Origin: Nectonema munidae
Lineage: Eukaryota; Nematomorpha; Nectonematoida; Nectonematidae
Direction: 5' to 3'
Assembly: GCA_030549495.1 (NCBI GenBank)
Contig: JAUIRK010000042.1
Span: 305,492 to 369,491, forward strand
DNA length: 64,000 bases
The number at the start of each line of letters is the position of its first letter. Within the stretch, counting starts at the first letter, position 1. Shown in pieces: positions 59,754 to 64,000 of the stretch. The notes under the pieces were generated by a model that made no database searches, had not been told where the DNA came from, and saw nothing but the letters and a program-made list of their open reading frames with translations. A program made the translations under genes and the position numbers.

Positions 59754-62165
59754 GAGCACTCAAACACAGGCAGGCACAAACAGGGAGGACTTAAACACAG
59801 GGTGGCACAAACAGGGAACACTCTAACAGATGCAAACTCAAACAGGGAGCACTTAAACAGATTCAGGCACAAAAAGGGAGCACTTTAACAAAGGCAAGCA
59901 CCAACAGGGGGCATTCAAAAACAAGCAGGCATAAACAGGAGGCACTCAAACATGGGGCACTATAACACAGGCAGACACAAACAAGAAGCACCCAAACACA
60001 CGCAGGCTCAAAAAGGGAGCACTCAAACACAGGCAGGCACTAACAGGGAGGACTTAAAAACAAGCTGGTACAAACAGGGAACACTTAAACACATGCAAGC
60101 TCAAACAGAGAGCACTTAAACAGATTCAGGTAAAAAAAGGGAGCATTTTAACACAGTCAAGCACCAACAGAGGGCACTCAAACACAGGAAGGCACAAACA
60201 TGAAGCACATACAGGCAAAAACAGGGAGCACTCAAACACAGGCAGGAACAAACGACGAGCACTAAATCAACAGGAAGCACCCAAACACGGTCAGGCACAA
60301 ACAAGGAGCACTTAAACACAGGTAGGACTTAAACAATAAGCAGGTAGAAACAGGGAGCACAACACAGGCAGGCACTCAAAAAGGGAGAACCCAACCTACG
60401 CAAGCACAAACAAGGTGGAATTAAACACAGGTAGGCACAAACAGCGAGCACTTAGACACAGTCAGGCGCAAATAGGTAACACTCAAACGCAGGCAGTTAC
60501 AAACAGAGAGCACTCAAACACAGGCATTAACAAACAATGAGCACTAAATCAACAGAGAGCATCCAAACACAGTCAGACACAAACAACGAGGACAAGGAGA
60601 GGAGGGAGCACTTAAACACAGACCGGCACTCAAAAACAGCGAGCACCCGACACAGCAGGCACAAACAGTGTGGACTTAACCACATGCAAGCAATTAAACA
60701 GATTTAGGCACAAAAAGGGAAAACTTAAAAACAGGCAAGTACCAACAGAGAGCACTAAAACACACACAGGCAAAATAGGGAGCACTCAAACACAGGCAGG
60801 AACAAACAACGAGAACTCTATCAACAGGGAGCACTCAAACACAGGCAGGCACAAACAAGGAGCACTTAAACACAGGTAGGACTTAAACAATAGTCAAGCA
60901 GAAACAAGGAGCACTTAAACACAGGCAGGCACTCAAACAGGGAGAACCCAACACACGCAGGCACAAACAGGGTTGACTTAAACACAGGCAGGCACAAACA
61001 GGGAGCACTTAAACAGAGACAGGCACAAAAAGGGAGCACTTAAAATAAGACAGGCACAAAAAGGGAGCACTTTAACACAGGTAAACACCAACAGGGGGCA
61101 TTCAAACACAAGCAGGCACAAAAATGGAGGCACTCAAACGCAAGCTCAAACAGGGAGCATTTAAATAGATTCAGGCACAAAAAGGGAGCACTTTAACACA
61201 GGCAAGCACCAATAGGGGCCACTCAAACACAGGAACGCACAAAAAAGGAGGAATCAATCACAGGCAGGCACAAACAGGAGGCACTCAAATAAAGGCAGGC
61301 GCATATATGGCGCCCTCAAGCACAGGCAGAGACAAATAGGAAGCACTTAAACAACAGGCAGGCAAAAAGAGGAGGCACTCAAACATGGGGCACTATAACA
61401 CAGGCAAACACAAACAAGGAGCACTCAAACACAGGCAGGTTCAAACAGGAAGCACTCACACACAGGCAGGCACAAAAGGGAGGACTAAAACACAGGCAGG
61501 TACAAACAGGGAACACTTAAACACATGCAAGCACAAACAGGAAGCACTTAAACAGAATCAGGCACAAAAGGGCTGCACTTTAACACCGGCAAGCACCAAC
61601 AGAGGGCACTCAAACACGGGAAGGCAAAAACAGGAAGCACATACAGGCAAAATAGGTAGCACTCAAACACAGGTAGGAACAAATGATTAGCTCTCAATCA
61701 ACACGAAGCACCCAAACACGATCAGGCACAAACAAGGAACACTTAAACACAGGTAGGACTTAAACAATAAGCAAGCAGAAACAGGGAGCACTTAAACACA
61801 GGCAAGCACTCAAACACAGTCAAGCTCAAACAGGGAGAACCCAACATATGCAAGTACAAACAAGGAGGAATTAAACACAGGCAGGCCCAAACAGCAAGCA
61901 CTTAGACACAGGCAGGCGCAAATAGGTAACACTCAAACGCAGGCAGTTACAAACAGAGAGCACTCAAACACAGGCATTAACAAACAACGAACACTCAATC
62001 AACAGGGAGCATCCAAACACAGTTAGACACAAATAACGAGGGCAAGGAGAAACAGGGAGCACTTAAACACAGGCAGGCACTCAAAAAGGGAGAACCCAAC
62101 ACATGCAGACACAAACAGGGTTGACTTAAACACAGGCAGGCACAAACAGAGAGCACTTAAACAGA
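59754..62165. repeat. Higher-order repeat with 4,714-bp offset, copy B
   Basis: It matches 55040-57430 closely and leads directly into the block at 62023-62887, which instead matches 54741-55605. Confidence 0.8.
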
Positions 62166-62887
62166 GAAAGGCACAAGAAGGGAGCACTTTAACACAGGCA
62201 AACACCAAAAGGGGGCATTCAAACACAAGCAGGCATAAACAGGAGGTACTCAAATATTGGGGCACAATAACACCGGCAGACACAAACAAAAAGCACTCAA
62301 ACACAGGCAGGCTCAAAAAGGGAGCACTCAAAAACAGGCAGGCACAAACAGGGAGGACTTAAACACAGGGTGGCACAAACAGGGAACACTCTAACAGATG
62401 CAAACTCAAACAGGGAGCACTTAAACAGATTCAGGCACAAAAAGGAGCACTTTAACACAGGCAAGCACCAACAGGGGGCATTCAAAAACAAGCAGGCATA
62501 AACAGGAGGCACTCAAACATGGGGCACTATAACACAGGCAGACACAAACAAGAAGCACCCAAACACAGGCAGGCTCAAAACAGGGAGCACTCAAACACAG
62601 GCAGGCACTAACAGGGAGGACTTAAACACAAGCTGGTACAAACAGGGAACACTTAAACACATGCAAGCTCAAACAGAGAGCACTTAAACAGATTCAGGTA
62701 AAAAAAGGGAGCATTTTAACACAGTCAAGCACCAACAGAGGGCACTCAAACACAGGAAGGCACAAACATGAAGCACATACAGGCAAAAACAGGGAGCACT
62801 CAAACACAGGCAGGAACAAACGACGAGCACTAAATCAACAGGAAGCACCCAAACACGGCCAGGCACAAACAAGGAGCACTTAAACAC
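62023..62887. repeat. Third copy of the 54.7-55.6 kb block (offset 7,282)
   Basis: It is nearly identical to 54741-55605. Its second half also matches 60116-60319 at an offset of 2,568, so this part of the array holds at least three copies of one block. Confidence 0.8.
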
Positions 62888-64000
62888 AGGTAGGACTTAA
62901 ACAATAAGCAGGTAGAAACAGGGAGCACTTAAACACAGGCAGGCACTCAAACAAAAGGGAGAACCCAACATACGCAAGCACAAACAAGGTGCAATTAAAC
63001 ACAGGCAGGCACAAACAGCGAGCACTTAGACACAGTCAGGCGCAAATAGGTAACACTCAAACGCAGGCAGTTACAAACAGAGAGCACTCAAACACAGGCA
63101 TTAACAAACAATGAGCACTAAATCAACAGGGAGCATCCAAACACAGTCAGACACAAACAACGAGGACAAGGAGAAAGAGGGAGCACTTAAACACAGGCAG
63201 GCACTCAAAAACAGCGAGAACCCACCACACAGCAGGCACAAACAGGGTGGACTTAAACACAGGCAGGCACAAAAGGGAGCACCTAAACAGAGATAGGCAC
63301 AAAAAGGAGCACTTTAACACAGGCAAGCACCAACAGAGGGCACTCAAACACAAACAGGCAAAATAGGTAAACAAGAGGAGCACTCAAACACAGGCAGGAA
63401 CAAACAACGAAGACTCTATCAACAAGGAGCACTCAAACACAGGTAGGCACAAACAAGGAGCACTTAAACACAGGGTAGGACTTAAACAATAGTCAGGCAC
63501 AAACAAGAAGCACTTAAACACAGGCAGGACTCAAACAGGGAGAACTAAACACATGCAGGCACAAACAGGGTTGACTTAAACACAGGCAAGCACCAACAGG
63601 GAGCACTTAAATCAGATTAAGGGACAAAAAGGGAGCACTTTAATACAGGCTACACCAACAGGGGCCACTCAAACACAGGAACGCACAAAAAAGGTGGAAT
63701 CAAACACAGGCAGGCACCAACAGGAGGCACCCAAACAAAGTCAGGCACAAATATGGAGCACCCAAGCACAGGCAGACACAAATAGGGAGCACCTCAAACA
63801 ACGTAGGCACAAACAAGGTAGAAGGAACTCAAACATGGGGCACTATAGACACAGGCAGGCACAAACAAGGAGCACTCAAACACAGGCAGGTTCAAACAGA
63901 GAAGCACTCACACACAGGCAGGCACAAAAGGGAGGACTAAAACACAGGCAGGTACAAACAAGGAGCACTTAAACACAGGCAAGCACAAAGAGGAAGCATT

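Larger units (their letters stand above)
52297..64000. repeat. 31-bp minisatellite array, right part, continues past the window
   Basis: This has the same 31-bp units as at 37.5-50.1 kb. The array runs to the last base, so its full size is unknown. It contains the larger repeated blocks at 54.7-57.4, 59.7-62.2 and 62.0-62.9 kb. Confidence 0.95.

Noticed and set aside
38075-63383. Many Cys/Leu-rich minus-strand frames of 60-140 codons in the array
   Set aside because: They repeat with the 31-bp unit, occur in every phase, and start and stop where unit variants happen to change a stop. No presequence, splice site or family similarity supports them.
37614-63972. Basic plus-strand frames (HKQ/TGR-rich) in the array
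   Set aside because: Same cause: 31-bp periodicity and scarcity of T. They look like histidine- and glutamine-rich proteins only because of the unit.
37546-64000. CRISPR array
   Set aside because: Units are contiguous and degenerate with no unique spacers, no cas genes are present, and the setting is animal DNA.

Overview
The window looks like animal nuclear DNA, most likely from an arthropod. The host proteins align best with arthropod and animal versions as I remember them. The left 37.5 kb is very AT-rich and crowded with DNA transposons, LINE and SINE remnants and one LTR retrotransposon. A caligid-type copepod would fit this mix, but that is a guess. Nothing looks bacterial: coding blocks are split by introns and no operons are visible.

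Two host genes are recognisable, both on the minus strand. The first is IST1, the ESCRT-III regulator, with three coding exons (10657-10395, 6750-6561, 2363-2088) joined in phase by normal GT/AG sites. Its introns are about 3.6 and 4.2 kb and carry transposon debris. Its 3' exon(s) were not found and may lie left of the window. The second is a one-exon gene for mitochondrial ribosomal protein bL36m (22511-22119) with an AATAAA signal next to its stop codon.

The rest up to 37.5 kb is layered mobile DNA. A SINE sits inside a foldback element (28-293). A GTF2IRD2-like hAT relic lies in IST1 intron 2. A minus-strand LINE (about 18.5 to 12.95 kb) was hit by a SINE (11-bp target duplication) and by a Ty3/gypsy-like element (5-bp target duplication AGGGG). 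A nested set of elements lies at 26.5-32.4 kb: a hAT interrupted by a second hAT with an 8-bp palindromic duplication GTCTAGAC, itself interrupted by a 0.5 kb element holding a perfect 33-bp hairpin. A decayed piggyBac (32.9-36.4 kb) still shows its three catalytic aspartates and carries its own 138-bp tandem repeat.

From about 37,546 to the right edge (over 26 kb, continuing beyond) the window is one degenerate 31-bp minisatellite, rich in A and poor in T on the plus strand. It has higher-order structure: a 5,569-bp block is present twice in tandem with near identity (38.2-49.7 kb), and further blocks repeat at offsets of 4,714 and 7,282 bp (54.7-62.9 kb). The array is broken by a 1.2 kb AT-rich segment (50.1-51.3 kb) and by an 856-bp hAT with a perfect 8-bp target duplication (51,433-52,288). 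The many open frames of 60-140 codons in the array follow from the 31-bp period and are not supported as genes.
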